From the NCBI RefSeq assembly GCF_026340095.1, contig NZ_JAPEPO010000002.1:620001-684000 (forward strand): a DNA stretch of 64,000 nucleotides. The letters run 5' to 3'. The stretch is from Streptomyces sp. NBC_01446 (GTDB taxonomy: Bacteria; Actinomycetota; Actinomycetes; Streptomycetales; Streptomycetaceae). Below are positions 16,940 to 25,322 of the stretch, in pieces. The notes below the pieces were generated by a model. It was not told the origin of the DNA and did no database searches. It saw nothing but the letters and a program-made list of their open reading frames with translations. The position numbers and the translations under genes are program-made. Position 1 is the stretch's first letter. Every line of letters starts with the position of its first letter.

Positions 16940-17176
16940 ATGGAACAGATCAACGGATGGATCACCAGCGGTGAAGCCTGCGAGCGGCTGGAAATCGCCT
17001 GGCGCACCCTCTACCACCTCCACCGCCAAAGCCCGGACTTTCCCAAACCCAAGAAGATCGGACGAACCCTCCTTGGGAGGCAAAAGCCCTGGATGCCTGG
17101 CGGGACAAGCACCCCAAACGTCAGAGAAAGAAGACGTTCGTTGAGATCCGACTATGCATCCCGCAGCAGTTGTTAG
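16940..17176 (+). pseudogene. Small AlpA/MerR-like helix-turn-helix ORF, probably frameshifted
   Basis: The 78-residue frame begins MEQINGWITSGEACERLEIAWRT and PKPKKIGRTLL, as in excisionase or AlpA-type DNA-binding proteins of about 70 residues. After TLL the expected continuation is found one frame away: WEAKALDAWRDKHPKRQRKK. A single base change in length near 17072 would explain this. The annotated frame instead ends in unrelated residues at a TAG made by the element/flank junction. In an intact form it would be a good candidate to bind the element's repeated CATAGTC boxes and control tnpB. Confidence 0.65.
17142..17156. repeat. Right inverted end repeat of TnpB element
   Basis: TGAGATCCGACTATG, inverted relative to 15366-15380 with one mismatch. 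It lies about 18 bp inside the right boundary. Confidence 0.75.
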
Positions 17177-17178
17177 CC
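17175..17178. repeat. AGCC flank, right of TnpB element
   Basis: Second AGCC copy; see 15351-15354. Confidence 0.6.
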
Positions 17179-18294
17179 CCTCAGCCATGCCGAAGACCTG
17201 CTGAAGGCGACATCCCAGTTCGGGGGCGATCCGTTCCGCGATCGCCCGGTGCACGGGCGCGTCGCCGATCTGCACGAGACGCAGACTGCTCAAGTCGGCC
17301 TGAACCGTGGGAAGTACGTCGAGCCAGAGCTGGGCCACGGCGGGCACCACCGACGTGACGGTGACCCGCTCTCTTTCGATGAGCGGAAGGCATTCAGCGG
17401 GTCCCGGGTTCTCGACCAGGACGACGGTGCCGCCTACCGACAAGGTGCCGACGATGCCGGGGCAGCCGAAGGTGAAGTTGAACTCGGCGGGCAGCGCGGC
17501 GAGATACACGTCGTTCTCGGTGAGCGACACCAGCTCGGCGGCGGCCCGCGCCTGGTAGGCGTAGTCGTTGTGGGTACGCGGAATGAGCTGGGGCGCCGCG
17601 GTGGCAGCGCCGGAGAGCAGGAAGAACGCGACCTGGTTGGCGCTCCGTGCGATGGCCCGCTCGGGCGGGGCGTCGATGGAGCCCAGCGGAAAGTAGTGGC
17701 AGCCCGACGCGTCGACCGTTAGGCCCCCGCACGAGGACAAGGCGCCTGGCTCCTCAAGGGTGAACACCCGGCGCAGGAAGGGTCCTTGGGCCGCGACGTC
17801 CCCGGCCATCGCCGTGTGGTCGAACCCCTGGTGCGTCGACGGACCGACGTAGCCGACGGCCTGGGTGACGTGCACGATGTGGGACACCTCGGACGCGCGG
17901 TGCGAGACCGGGCAGAACACGGGGACGGCGCCGAGGCGCATCAGCGCGAACACGGTGACGACGAACTCCGGAACGTTCGGCAGCTGGACAACGACCCGTT
18001 GCCCCGGCCTGAGGCCGCGCAGCCGGAATCCGGCGGCCATGCGGTCCACGCGCCGGTTCAGGTTCGCGTACGTGATGCGGGTGCCGTCATGTACGAGCGC
18101 GGTCCGCGGCCCGTACTGCAGGGCCCAGACGCGCAGCAGGTTGTCCAGCGTGTTGCCACGCCAGTGCCCGGCTGCCCAGTAGCGGTCGACGAACTCCTCG
18201 GGCCAGGGCGTGCAGCCGTCGAGCATGGATGCCATTCGCTTCTTTCTGTACCAGTTTCCGAACCGGGATCCTTACCGGTCGTGTTGCGCCGAAA

Positions 18295-18338
18295 GGGGGC
18301 GAGAGTCGGGACAGCGGGGATCCCGACACATCGCCCCC
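18295..18338. terminator. Long two-part hairpin ahead of the adenylate ligase
   Basis: GGGGGCGA (18295-18302) pairs with TCGCCCCC (18331-18338), and the inner GTCGGGA (18305-18311) pairs with TCCCGAC (18321-18327) around a 9-base loop. It sits in the 18236-18561 gene-free stretch, about 70 bp upstream of the ligase start and 220 bp downstream of the MFS stop. It could end the MFS transcript or act as an attenuator in a leader. The rest of the gap shows nothing else. Confidence 0.5.
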
Positions 18339-18561
18339 TCTTTGATGCTGGGGAGCAACTCGCCGCCCTGACCTCGGCAAGCCAATCCTCCAACACCCAT
18401 GTACGCAATGCGCTTTCCTCACGACGGACGCCGAGCTCCCTCGGCAGAAGGTCCAATGAGCGCCACTGACCGGGAGGGATGGTGGTACGAGAACTTGCAT
18501 GGCCCGCGCTCGTGTCCAGGCCCCCTGACTCGGATCTCCGGAGGTGCCGGCGCGTGACCGT

Positions 18562-19995
18562 TCAGATGGCGTCCAGCGCCAGTCCCTTCGTCTTCGGGCC
18601 GAGGAGCCCCACGTTGAGGCACAGCAGCACCATCAGTACGGCGGACCCGGCGAACACGGCGGTCGCGCCGAGGTCGTCGAGGACGCTCAGCGCGATGAAC
18701 GGCAGGATCACGGAGACCAGTCGCGACAGCGAGTACGCGATGCCGATGGCACTGCTGCGCAGGTTCGTGGGGAAGATCTCGGCCTGGTAGACGTGGAACG
18801 CGTTGGAGAAGACGTTGCTGCAGACGGTCAGCAGGAAGCCGCTTCCCACGATCAGCCAGGCCGCGTCGGCGAACCCGAACAGCAGGCCGAAGAAGGCCTG
18901 GCCGAGGGCCGCGACGATGATGAGGGTGCGGCGCTCGAACCGCTCGATGAGCGGAATCGACAGGGCGGAACCCAGCGGGTAGCCGCAGAAGCTGAGCGCC
19001 GCGTAACCGAGTGATGCGGTCGTCGAATGGCCCTTGGCGGCAAGGACGACGGGAGCCAGGGAACCGAACCCGTAATAGCCGACGGTCTGCAGGACCTGGA
19101 AGATCCACCACATGACGGTACGGCGGCGGTACGGCGGCTGGAACATCCTGCGCAGGGGAACCCGAACGGTGGGGACCGTCTCGGTCTTGGTCTCAGCCTT
19201 GGTCTCAGTCTCGCTCTCGGCCTGGGCCTGGGCCTGGGCCTTTCGCTGCGCGGGCACTTGGCGTGCGCCGGCAGTCCCCGGCTCGTTGAGTGTCTCGATG
19301 CGCGCGACGACAGCCTCGGCCTCCGCACGGCGTCCCCTGGCCTCCAGCCATCGCGGGGACTCGGGGAGAGCGCGCCGCATCCACTGGATGCCGAAGGCGC
19401 CGAGCGCGCCGGCGACCAGCAGCCAGCGCCAGCCGGAGACCCCGGCGATCTCGTGCTCCGCCACCAGGCGCGCCCCGAGCAGCGCCGCCAGCGGCACGCC
19501 GAGGAACCCGACGGTGTAGGCCCACGCGATGTACCGTCCGCGCACGGCCGTCGGCAGCAGCTCGGAGAGGTACGTGTCGACGAGCACGAGTTCGGCGCCG
19601 AGCCCGAGTCCCGCGAGGAAGCGCGCGGCCACCAGCCAGTTCACGTCTGGCGCGGCGGCGCACAGCAGGGAGAACGCGGAGTACATACCAAGGTTGACCA
19701 GGAACATCTGGCGCCGGCCGAAACGGTCGGCCAGGAGGGACATGACGTTGGCGCCGACGAACATCCCCAGGAACCCGGCGGCGATGATCCACGACTTCTG
19801 CGTGTGGCTCAGATGCCAGGGCTCGGCGAGCGCGGCGGCGAGTACACCGCCGAGAAACACCTCGTAGAGGTCGAAGAAGGCACCGACACCGACTATCGCC
19901 GTGAGCCGTCGATGCCAGGGACCGGGGCGCAGAACCTCGAGGCGGCGGGACACCGGTGAGGGAGAGCCGGTGGTGGAGGGGGCGGTTTGCGTCAT
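18562..19995 (-). CDS. MFS transporter, sugar-porter-like
   Basis: A 477-residue major facilitator protein with about 12 membrane helices. The loop 2-3 motif is LLADRFGRRQ, helix 4 region AARFLAGLGLGAELVLVDTYLSELLP (in two parts), and PESPRWLEARGR ends helix 6, as in the sugar-porter/metabolite:H+ symporter subfamilies. The central cytoplasmic loop is enlarged by an Ala-Gln/Glu-Thr-Lys repeat from low-complexity DNA. The ATG at 19995 follows GAAAGGAG. It lies upstream of the broken siderophore-type adenylate ligase on the same strand, but no functional link is proven. Confidence 0.88.
   Translation of the reverse strand: MTQTAPSTTGSPSPVSRRLEVLRPGPWHRRLTAIVGVGAFFDLYEVFLGGVLAAALAEPWHLSHTQKSWIIAAGFLGMFVGANVMSLLADRFGRRQMFLVNLGMYSAFSLLCAAAPDVNWLVAARFLAGLGLGAELVLVDTYLSELLPTAVRGRYIAWAYTVGFLGVPLAALLGARLVAEHEIAGVSGWRWLLVAGALGAFGIQWMRRALPESPRWLEARGRRAEAEAVVARIETLNEPGTAGARQVPAQRKAQAQAQAESETETKAETKTETVPTVRVPLRRMFQPPYRRRTVMWWIFQVLQTVGYYGFGSLAPVVLAAKGHSTTASLGYAALSFCGYPLGSALSIPLIERFERRTLIIVAALGQAFFGLLFGFADAAWLIVGSGFLLTVCSNVFSNAFHVYQAEIFPTNLRSSAIGIAYSLSRLVSVILPFIALSVLDDLGATAVFAGSAVLMVLLCLNVGLLGPKTKGLALDAI
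19178..19245. repeat. Low-complexity hexamer repeats in MFS gene
   Basis: Runs of CTCGGT/CTCAGT-like units and then CTGGGC repeated encode the AQAQAQAESETETKAETKTE stretch of the central loop. This pattern suggests replication slippage; the frame is kept. Confidence 0.75.
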
Positions 19996-20276
19996 GTGCC
20001 TGTCAGCTCCTTTCAAGTGTCTGCAAGGTACACGCATGCGGTGCGACGTGACCATGGCCGCAGCGTGTCCCGACACCCGGACCCGCGGCTGCCGCATCGG
20101 GCGACCCGACTGAACCCTTGCTGCGCCACATCGTTCGGGGTCAGCCGGCTCGGGCCGGTTCTTTCGGGATCGCCGGCACACACAGCCACGCAAGTCTTGC
20201 GGCGGCCAGGTAGGCGCGCGCGCCGATGGCCATGCCGGTGCGCAGCCCGGGGCCTCCGGCGTCTACGGGACAGCGC

Positions 20277-21050
20277 TCAGGTCCCGGCGCCGGGAAGGGA
20301 GATGGAGCGGAACATTTCTTCGCCCAACTGATCCCGGATCAGAGTGTCGATCCTGTTGGCCTGCGGGACATGAACGAAGGGCCGCCATGGATAAACACGG
20401 TCATTGATCCATGGAGTCTTCCAGTCGGTCGTACCGGTGAAGAATTTCTGCGCAAATTTTGCTGTGCGAGATGCCGGAAATTCGTCCTCGACCTCCAGGC
20501 ATCCGCTCACACATACATCTACATACGACTGAACAAGGGGAAATTCCTCGCTGACGTACCTACGCGACGTGCTTCCGAAATACCAGAATGTTCCGGGCGG
20601 CGGAGCCGATCTTCCGTCCAGCATGGTGATGTCACGAGGAGGGATGCGGAGCAGCTTGTATCCCTTCTCCCTGTCGGCGAATACCTTCAACTCATCTTGC
20701 GCCACCTGGAAGATCACGCCGTTGCAGGTCGCACTGCGATCCGCAAAGGCTCCCAAATACGTGGGCCCCCAGCTGACCGTGTCAACCCGGTCGTACCAGC
20801 CACGCGTGATGCCCTTGACAGAGACAGGGAAGCACTTACCGGCTTTCGGCCAGGTCTCCTCCCGGGATTCCTTTTGAATCAACGACCCGTAACCGAAAAT
20901 GTACTGACTACTGGGATCGGATTCCCTTGCCTCGGCTTCTTCCGGGCCCTGCTGAATGGTGCAACCCGTAGCAGCCGCGCCGAGACCCAGGACTGCAATG
21001 CCTCCGAGTATCCTGCGCCGCCCCACTTCAGCCTCATATTTCATGGCCAT
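20277..21050 (-). CDS. Gamma-glutamylcyclotransferase-like exported lipoprotein
   Basis: A 257-residue protein with a Tat/lipoprotein signal (VGRRRILGGIAVLGLGAAATGC). The mature domain starts with YIFGYGSLIQKES, the YGSL motif of the GGCT/ChaC/AIG2 fold, and contains DREKGYKLLRIP, where the conserved acidic catalytic residue normally lies. GGCT enzymes release 5-oxoproline from gamma-glutamyl compounds. Export as a lipoprotein is unusual, since most family members are cytosolic. The ATG at 21050 is chosen because it gives a proper signal peptide. A/T content is a little higher than in neighbours, hinting at separate origin. Confidence 0.72.
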   Translation of the reverse strand: MAMKYEAEVGRRRILGGIAVLGLGAAATGCTIQQGPEEAEARESDPSSQYIFGYGSLIQKESREETWPKAGKCFPVSVKGITRGWYDRVDTVSWGPTYLGAFADRSATCNGVIFQVAQDELKVFADREKGYKLLRIPPRDITMLDGRSAPPPGTFWYFGSTSRRYVSEEFPLVQSYVDVCVSGCLEVEDEFPASRTAKFAQKFFTGTTDWKTPWINDRVYPWRPFVHVPQANRIDTLIRDQLGEEMFRSISLPGAGT

Positions 21051-21331
21051 TATGTTTACGCCCTGGCTGCGGGGTGTCGAGAACGACGCGCAGAGCCTTC
21101 GGGTTGTTGTCCGAGTCCGAGACGGAGCTTCGGCGGCAGCGACGGCACGTCGGGCGCAGCGTGGCTCACTCCCGCACGGCGCCGCTGAGCATGCCGCAGA
21201 TGAACTGGCGTTGGAAGAACATATGGATGTCGTCCCAACCACGCTTGAGCGCCTGGCAATGCGTTCGCCGCCCGTTGACCTTTCCTCCGGAACCGGCTGT
21301 GCACGCTGCCGGTACTTGGTGAACTGGGTGG

Positions 21332-21988
21332 ATGAAGATCCTGCCCCCGCGCGCCCTCCGGGCTCTTGAGCGGTTCAACGCCACCTACCCCTGGGATCAC
21401 AACGCCCACTACCACCGCTGGATCCTGCGACAGCTGCCGAAACGCTTCCACCGCGCTCTGGACGTCGGTTCAGGCAGCGGTGACCTTGCAAGGCTCCTGG
21501 CCGGACGTGCCGCCTCCGTCCAGGCAGTCGATTCCGATCCGGCGATCTCCGCCCAGGCGCGCAAGCTGACTCCTGATGCGCTTCCCGTGACCTTCACCGT
21601 GGCGGACGTGATTGCCGAGTTCCCTGTCGGCCCCTACGACGCCATCACGTGCGTCGCCACGATCCACCACTTGCCGTTCACCGAGGCACTCACCCGCTTC
21701 CGCCGTCATCTCGCACCGAGAGGGACCTTGATCGTCGTCGGCCTGTGCTGCGCTCGGACCCCGGTGGACTACTTGCTCGGTGTCATCGCGATGTCGGCCA
21801 ATGCCGCCACGGGCTGGTTGAAGAACAAAGGCCGCCCGTCACCCCGACCCGTCTCCATGACGGCCCGCACACGCTCAGCGGACATGACCTTTGACGACAT
21901 CGTCCGGGAAACCAGAAACGTCCTCCCCGGCGCACGCCTGCGACGGCGGCTGTTCTGGCGCTACACGCTCGTGTGGAGTCACCCCTGA
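21332..21988 (+). CDS. Class I SAM-dependent methyltransferase
   Basis: A 218-residue protein with motif I LDVGSGSGDLARLLAG (about residues 43-58), acidic motif II QAVDSDP, motif III-like VADVIAEFP and the post-motif AITCVATIHHLPFTEAL. This is a Methyltransf_11/25 fold. No neighbour identifies the substrate. The ATG is preceded by a weak GGATGA-type site. The preceding stretch 21051-21331 holds no supported gene. Confidence 0.85.
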   Translation: MKILPPRALRALERFNATYPWDHNAHYHRWILRQLPKRFHRALDVGSGSGDLARLLAGRAASVQAVDSDPAISAQARKLTPDALPVTFTVADVIAEFPVGPYDAITCVATIHHLPFTEALTRFRRHLAPRGTLIVVGLCCARTPVDYLLGVIAMSANAATGWLKNKGRPSPRPVSMTARTRSADMTFDDIVRETRNVLPGARLRRRLFWRYTLVWSHP

Positions 21989-22230
21989 GCAGCCTGGGAC
22001 TTCTCCAACCAGCGCTCCGTGCAGGGGCTTTGCGGGTCAGGCGCGGGTCATCATGATGATGAGTACCCAGTTCGGGCGGGCTTCGGTGTGCGGGGGCAAC
22101 TGTTCGTAGTCGCATGCGTTGCGGCGGCAGTCTGCGTGAGCGCCTCTCATGCCCGTCCCGTAATGTCCCGTCAACATGCAGTTCCCTACCGGGAGATGAG
22201 CAACAGAACCGCCCCTGCTACGGTACGCCG

Positions 22231-22665
22231 ATGTCTTCGATCAAGCATTTTCAGGTCACCTTCGACTGCGCAGAACCTGAGCGCGTCGCTCGTTTCTGGT
22301 GCGAGGTGCTGGGGTACGTCGTGCCGCCGCCGCCGGAGGGGTTCGCCACGTGGGACGACTTCAATCACTCGCTGCCGCCTGAGAAGCAGGATGCAGGGTT
22401 CGTCTGCAGGGATCCTTCAGGCGTGGGCCCGCGCATGTACTTCCAGCGCGTTCCAGAAGGCAAGGTCGTCAAGAATCGGGTGCATCTTGACGTACGGGTC
22501 GGCACCGGGCTCGTGGGTGCAGAGCGCCTGGCCACACTTGAGGCCGAGTGCGCACGACTGGTACCGCTCGGCGCGGTACACGTGCGAACGCTGTTCGCCG
22601 ATGAGGAAAACGAGTCATGCATCGTGATGCAGGACATCGAGGGCAACGAGTTCTGTCTCGACTGA
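22231..22665 (+). CDS. VOC-family (glyoxalase-like) protein
   Basis: A 144-residue protein with two beta-alpha-beta-beta-beta modules. It begins MSSIKHFQVTFDCAEPERVARFW (in parts), continues through VHLDVRV and ends with the typical DIEGNEFCLD. This subgroup is common in actinobacteria and its substrates are mostly unknown. I chose the ATG at 22231, where the first beta strand starts; upstream codons look non-coding. Confidence 0.85.
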   Translation: MSSIKHFQVTFDCAEPERVARFWCEVLGYVVPPPPEGFATWDDFNHSLPPEKQDAGFVCRDPSGVGPRMYFQRVPEGKVVKNRVHLDVRVGTGLVGAERLATLEAECARLVPLGAVHVRTLFADEENESCIVMQDIEGNEFCLD

Positions 22666-22786
22666 ATATCCACCAAGACGGCGAGGTGCGGAGCCGTCTG
22701 CTTCGGACCTCTCTCTGGCTAGCGGCGGCTACGTCTTCCGCTGTGCTACGTCTTCGACTGTGCTTCGTATCCGGCAAGGCAGAGCC

Positions 22787-23038
22787 TCAGGCGGCACTGG
22801 TCTTCAGCTTCGACGAGCACCTGCTGTCCCCGCAGGGCAGTGAGTCGGCGCGCGCTTTGACCAGCCGACGACGGTCCTGCGGGGTGTAGGCCGGGAAACG
22901 TGCCCGTCCTCGGTCGGCGATCTCGTTGCCGAGTTCACTGAACAACACGGCCCGAAAGCGCTGCTCTTCCTCGTAGGTCAGTGGGGTGACAATGTCCTCC
23001 ATGGGCCGCACCCGGACGTTGTAGAGATCTCGTATCAT
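22787..23038 (-). CDS. Hypothetical short ORF
   Basis: An 83-residue frame with YEEEQRFRAVLFSELGNEI and YTPQDRRRLVKARADSL segments that look protein-like (charged, regularly spaced helices) but match nothing I recognise. It lies next to an IS5 transposase remnant and has no good ribosome binding site, so it may be decayed. Confidence 0.3.
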   Translation of the reverse strand: MIRDLYNVRVRPMEDIVTPLTYEEEQRFRAVLFSELGNEIADRGRARFPAYTPQDRRRLVKARADSLPCGDSRCSSKLKTSAA

Positions 23039-23132
23039 TGCGCGGCTCGCAATCTGCTCAAGGCCCGTTCGCGAGAGCCTACCGACCCACGTTCGGCGAC
23101 AACCCCCGGCAACGGCCTGTGCGACGTCGTGA

Positions 23133-23420
23133 TCAATCTGCTGCTCTCCAGAGGCCCTTGAGGCGGATCGTCGAGGCACCGCGCTCAAGGCCGGCGAGAT
23201 ACCTTTCGGGCGTCCAGTTGAAGCGCGTGGCAATGCCGCGCCAGCCTTCAGCCGCCCGGAAGGCGCTAGACGGCGTTTCGAGTGGTGGCTGACGGGCCTG
23301 TCGCCCCTCTTCTTGCGGCTGGAGGCCTGGCCCACCTTCTCCGGGATGACCGCCTTAATGTCACGTTTCGCGGGTAGTTGCGGTTATCGCGGGACAAGTA
23401 GGCCTCGTCCCGCGAACTGA
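23133..23420 (-). pseudogene. IS5-family transposase C-terminal remnant
   Basis: Translating across frames gives DEAYLSRDNRNY, then after a shift KRDIKAVIPEKVGQASSRKK and GDRPVSHH, then after another shift GWRGIATRFNWTPERYLAGLE and a stop at 23133-23135. This order matches the C-terminal third of IS5-type DDE transposases (DKAYSSR, AVIPE, the RGIATRYDKTPESYLAGL-type ending). At least two frameshifts and no visible terminal repeats mean it is a dead fragment. Confidence 0.72.
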
Positions 23421-23436
23421 TCCCGCAGCCGCGCGG

Positions 23437-23790
23437 GGTACGGCGGTCCTCACCGATCGGCAGGTACGCCTCGTTGACGTGGGACTCGCCCTCGGCGGGC
23501 TCCCGTCGGTCGTGGTGGAGGGCACCGCCCTCGACCGCACGGCCAGCGCCGCCGCCGTCCACAACAACCTCAAGACACTCGGCGGCAGTGTTGCCGGGGC
23601 GGCGTTCGCGGCAGCCCTCGGCACACTGGTCGTCGGGACGACGGACACCCCGGCGCTCTCCGCGTATCTGACCGTCTGGGGCCTGGGTCTCGGGGTGAGC
23701 GTCCTGGCGGCGGGCGCGCAACTGCTCGCGCGCCTGGGCGCCGGGCGACGGGCGGGCACGCTCGCGAAGGCCGGCACTGCGACCAACTGA
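23437..23790 (+). pseudogene. C-terminal fragment of an MFS transporter
   Basis: The frame reads VGLALGGLPSVVVEGTALDRT, then ASAAAVHNNLKTLGGSVAGAA and ends after two hydrophobic helices and GRRAGTLAKAGTATN. This resembles helices 11-12 of drug-efflux MFS proteins. No start codon or N-terminal helices exist; the IS5 remnant abuts it on the left. It was probably truncated by insertion and deletion. Confidence 0.5.
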
Positions 23791-23891
23791 CGCTCACCGC
23801 CAGGGTTTTCGTTGGGATCAGGCCGGATCAGGGAGCGGGGGCCTGCAGGTCGGGACCCCCGTCGAGCCCGGCATGATCCAAACGAGAGGCT

Positions 23892-24911
23892 CTAGCCGTC
23901 GTGGCCGCCCATGCTCGACTGGCGCACCACCAACTCCGGTTGCAGGACCACGTGTTGATGCCGGTGGTCCCTCGCCGCCGGACCGGTTTCCTCCAGCAGT
24001 AGACCTGCGGCGATGGTGCCCAGGGTGAAAGCCGGCTGGCGCACCGAGGTGAGTGGGACGGTCGCGGCCGCGGCGAACTCGATGTCGTCGTAGCCGACGA
24101 GCGCCATGTCCTCGGGGACCTTGACCCCTGCCGCGTACAGCGCCTGGAGGACACCGAGGGCGAGCAGATCGTTGGCGCAGAACACGGCGGTGGGGCGGTC
24201 GGCCAGGCCGAGGAGGCGGGCGCCGGCGTCGCGGCCCGCGGCCACGTCCATGCGCTCGGTGGGCAGTTCGCGCAGGACGTCGGACGGCAGTCCGGCCTCC
24301 GACAGGGCCTGGAGGGCGCCGGTGCGCCGGTCCTGGACCTGCCTCAGGTGCGGCGGGCCGCTGACGAAGGCGATGCGGCGATGGCCCTGCGCGACGAGGT
24401 GGCGCAGGGCGAGCGCACCGCCCACCTCGTCGTCGACCGCCACCGAGCACCCCTCCTCGTCCCCGGTGACCCGATCCACCACGACGTAGGGGATACCGTG
24501 CCGCCGGAAGTTCCGCACGGTCTGCCCGCTGGGGTCGGCCGGTGCGATGAGGGCGCCGCGCACCCGCTGCTCGGCGAAGTGGGCGAGGTAGTCGGCCTCC
24601 TCGGTCGGGCTCTGGCCGCTGTTGCAGACCATCACGCCGAGCCCGGCGTCGCGTGCCGCGCGCTCGGCTCCGCGCGCGATGTCGACGAAGAACGGGTTGG
24701 CCATGTCGAGGACGAGCAGCGAGATGATGCGGCTGCGTCCGGCCCGCAGCTGGCGGGCGTATTCGCTGCGGACGTAGCCGAGCCGGGTGATGACTTCCTG
24801 AACGTGCCGGCGGGTGTGCGCCGAGACGCGATCCGGCTGGTTGAGGACGTTGGAGACCGTGCCTACGGAGACACCTGCCTGCCGCGCCACGTCCTTGATG
24901 CCGACCGTCAT
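23892..24911 (-). CDS. LacI family regulator of the rhamnose operons
   Basis: A 339-residue LacI repressor. The helix-turn-helix is VGIKDVARQAGVSVGTVSNVLN, the hinge follows at RQLRAGRS, and the periplasmic-binding-protein-like effector domain has DMANPFFVDIARGAE, the ANDLLALGVLQAL strand and VGYDDIEFAAAA. It lies downstream of the rhamnose mutarotase in the importer operon. Palindromes of the LacI type (TGAAWNNWTTCA) lie ahead of both rhamnose operons and of the rhamnosidase gene. It should repress them until rhamnose or a derivative binds. The ATG at 24911 follows AGGGG. Confidence 0.9.
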   Translation of the reverse strand: MTVGIKDVARQAGVSVGTVSNVLNQPDRVSAHTRRHVQEVITRLGYVRSEYARQLRAGRSRIISLLVLDMANPFFVDIARGAERAARDAGLGVMVCNSGQSPTEEADYLAHFAEQRVRGALIAPADPSGQTVRNFRRHGIPYVVVDRVTGDEEGCSVAVDDEVGGALALRHLVAQGHRRIAFVSGPPHLRQVQDRRTGALQALSEAGLPSDVLRELPTERMDVAAGRDAGARLLGLADRPTAVFCANDLLALGVLQALYAAGVKVPEDMALVGYDDIEFAAAATVPLTSVRQPAFTLGTIAAGLLLEETGPAARDHRHQHVVLQPELVVRQSSMGGHDG

Positions 24912-24972
24912 GCGTTCCCCTCTGCGTACTCTCAACACTGCTCATCCAAACGGCCCCGCGCCTGCCGGCCGC

Positions 24973-25293
24973 TCAGGCGAGGTGGAAGATCTCGGAGAGC
25001 GGACGCATCGCGGCGTCGGGAGACTGCTCGTCCAGGTCCTCGAAGAACGATCCCATTTGGGCCTGCCAGCGCGCATTGACGTCGGTGGCGTCCATGGCGG
25101 CACGGGCCGCGTCGAAGTCCTCGGTCTCCAGATAGCCGACGAGCAGGCCGTCCTCGCGCAGGAAGAGGGAGTAGTTGTGCCAGCCGGCAGCGGTCAGCGC
25201 GTCGCGCATCTCCTGCCACACGTCCGCATGGCGCAGGCGGTACTCGTCGATCCGATCGGTTTTGACCTTGAGCAGGAAGCAGACTCGCCGCAT
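24973..25293 (-). CDS. rhaM: L-rhamnose mutarotase
   Basis: A 106-residue RhaM/RhaU protein with the signature VDEYRxxHADVWQEM-like segment (here IDEYRLRHADVWQEMRDAL), GWHNYSLFL and the C-terminal ARWQAQMGSFFED. It speeds interconversion of rhamnose anomers so that the imported sugar suits the isomerase. I chose the ATG at 25293, which is 8 bases after AAGGG; another ATG lies two codons upstream. It sits between the importer binding protein and the LacI gene. Confidence 0.92.
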   Translation of the reverse strand: MRRVCFLLKVKTDRIDEYRLRHADVWQEMRDALTAAGWHNYSLFLREDGLLVGYLETEDFDAARAAMDATDVNARWQAQMGSFFEDLDEQSPDAAMRPLSEIFHLA

Positions 25294-25322
25294 CCTCATC
25301 ACCCTTGCATGTTCGTGGCGTC

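Larger units (their letters stand above)
15355..17174. mobile_element. 1820-bp TnpB element with inverted ends
   Basis: The element carries tnpB on the minus strand and a small divergent helix-turn-helix ORF, and no recognisable TnpA transposase. Its boundaries are defined by the interrupted adenylate ligase frame. The ends are inverted: 15366-15380 read outward is TGAGATCTGACTATG and 17142-17156 is TGAGATCCGACTATG (14 of 15 match); sequence beyond these toward each tip is partly matched. IS200/IS605 elements normally lack terminal inverted repeats and target duplications, so this structure is unusual. Mobilisation would need a transposase in trans. Confidence 0.82.
15023..18226 (-). pseudogene. 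DhbE/EntE-like aryl-AMP ligase, split by TnpB element and C-terminally truncated
   Basis: The N-terminal part (18226 down to 17175) reads MLDGCTPWPEEFVDRYWAAG through FGMAEGL, the standard opening and core of 2,3-dihydroxybenzoate or salicylate adenylate ligases used in siderophore synthesis. The next part (15354 down to about 15085) resumes with LTLTRPTAPDETVLTTQGRP and RTGDLARRTPDGNLVMTGR. Between them lies the 1820-bp element. Removing it with one AGCC copy joins GAG-GGG-CTG-CTC in frame, restoring AEGLLTL. The C-terminal domain with the catalytic lysine is missing anyway, since the homology stops after VMTGR and a TGA follows at 15023. The A5-A7 core is otherwise well conserved, so the decay is recent. 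A start three codons upstream is possible. Confidence 0.88.

Noticed and set aside
15417..17144. Long open frame antisense to tnpB
   Set aside because: It is a GC-rich shadow frame; the opposite strand has the full RuvC motifs.
22031..22060. ATCATGATGAT palindrome upstream of the VOC gene
   Set aside because: Too short and simple to assign a role.
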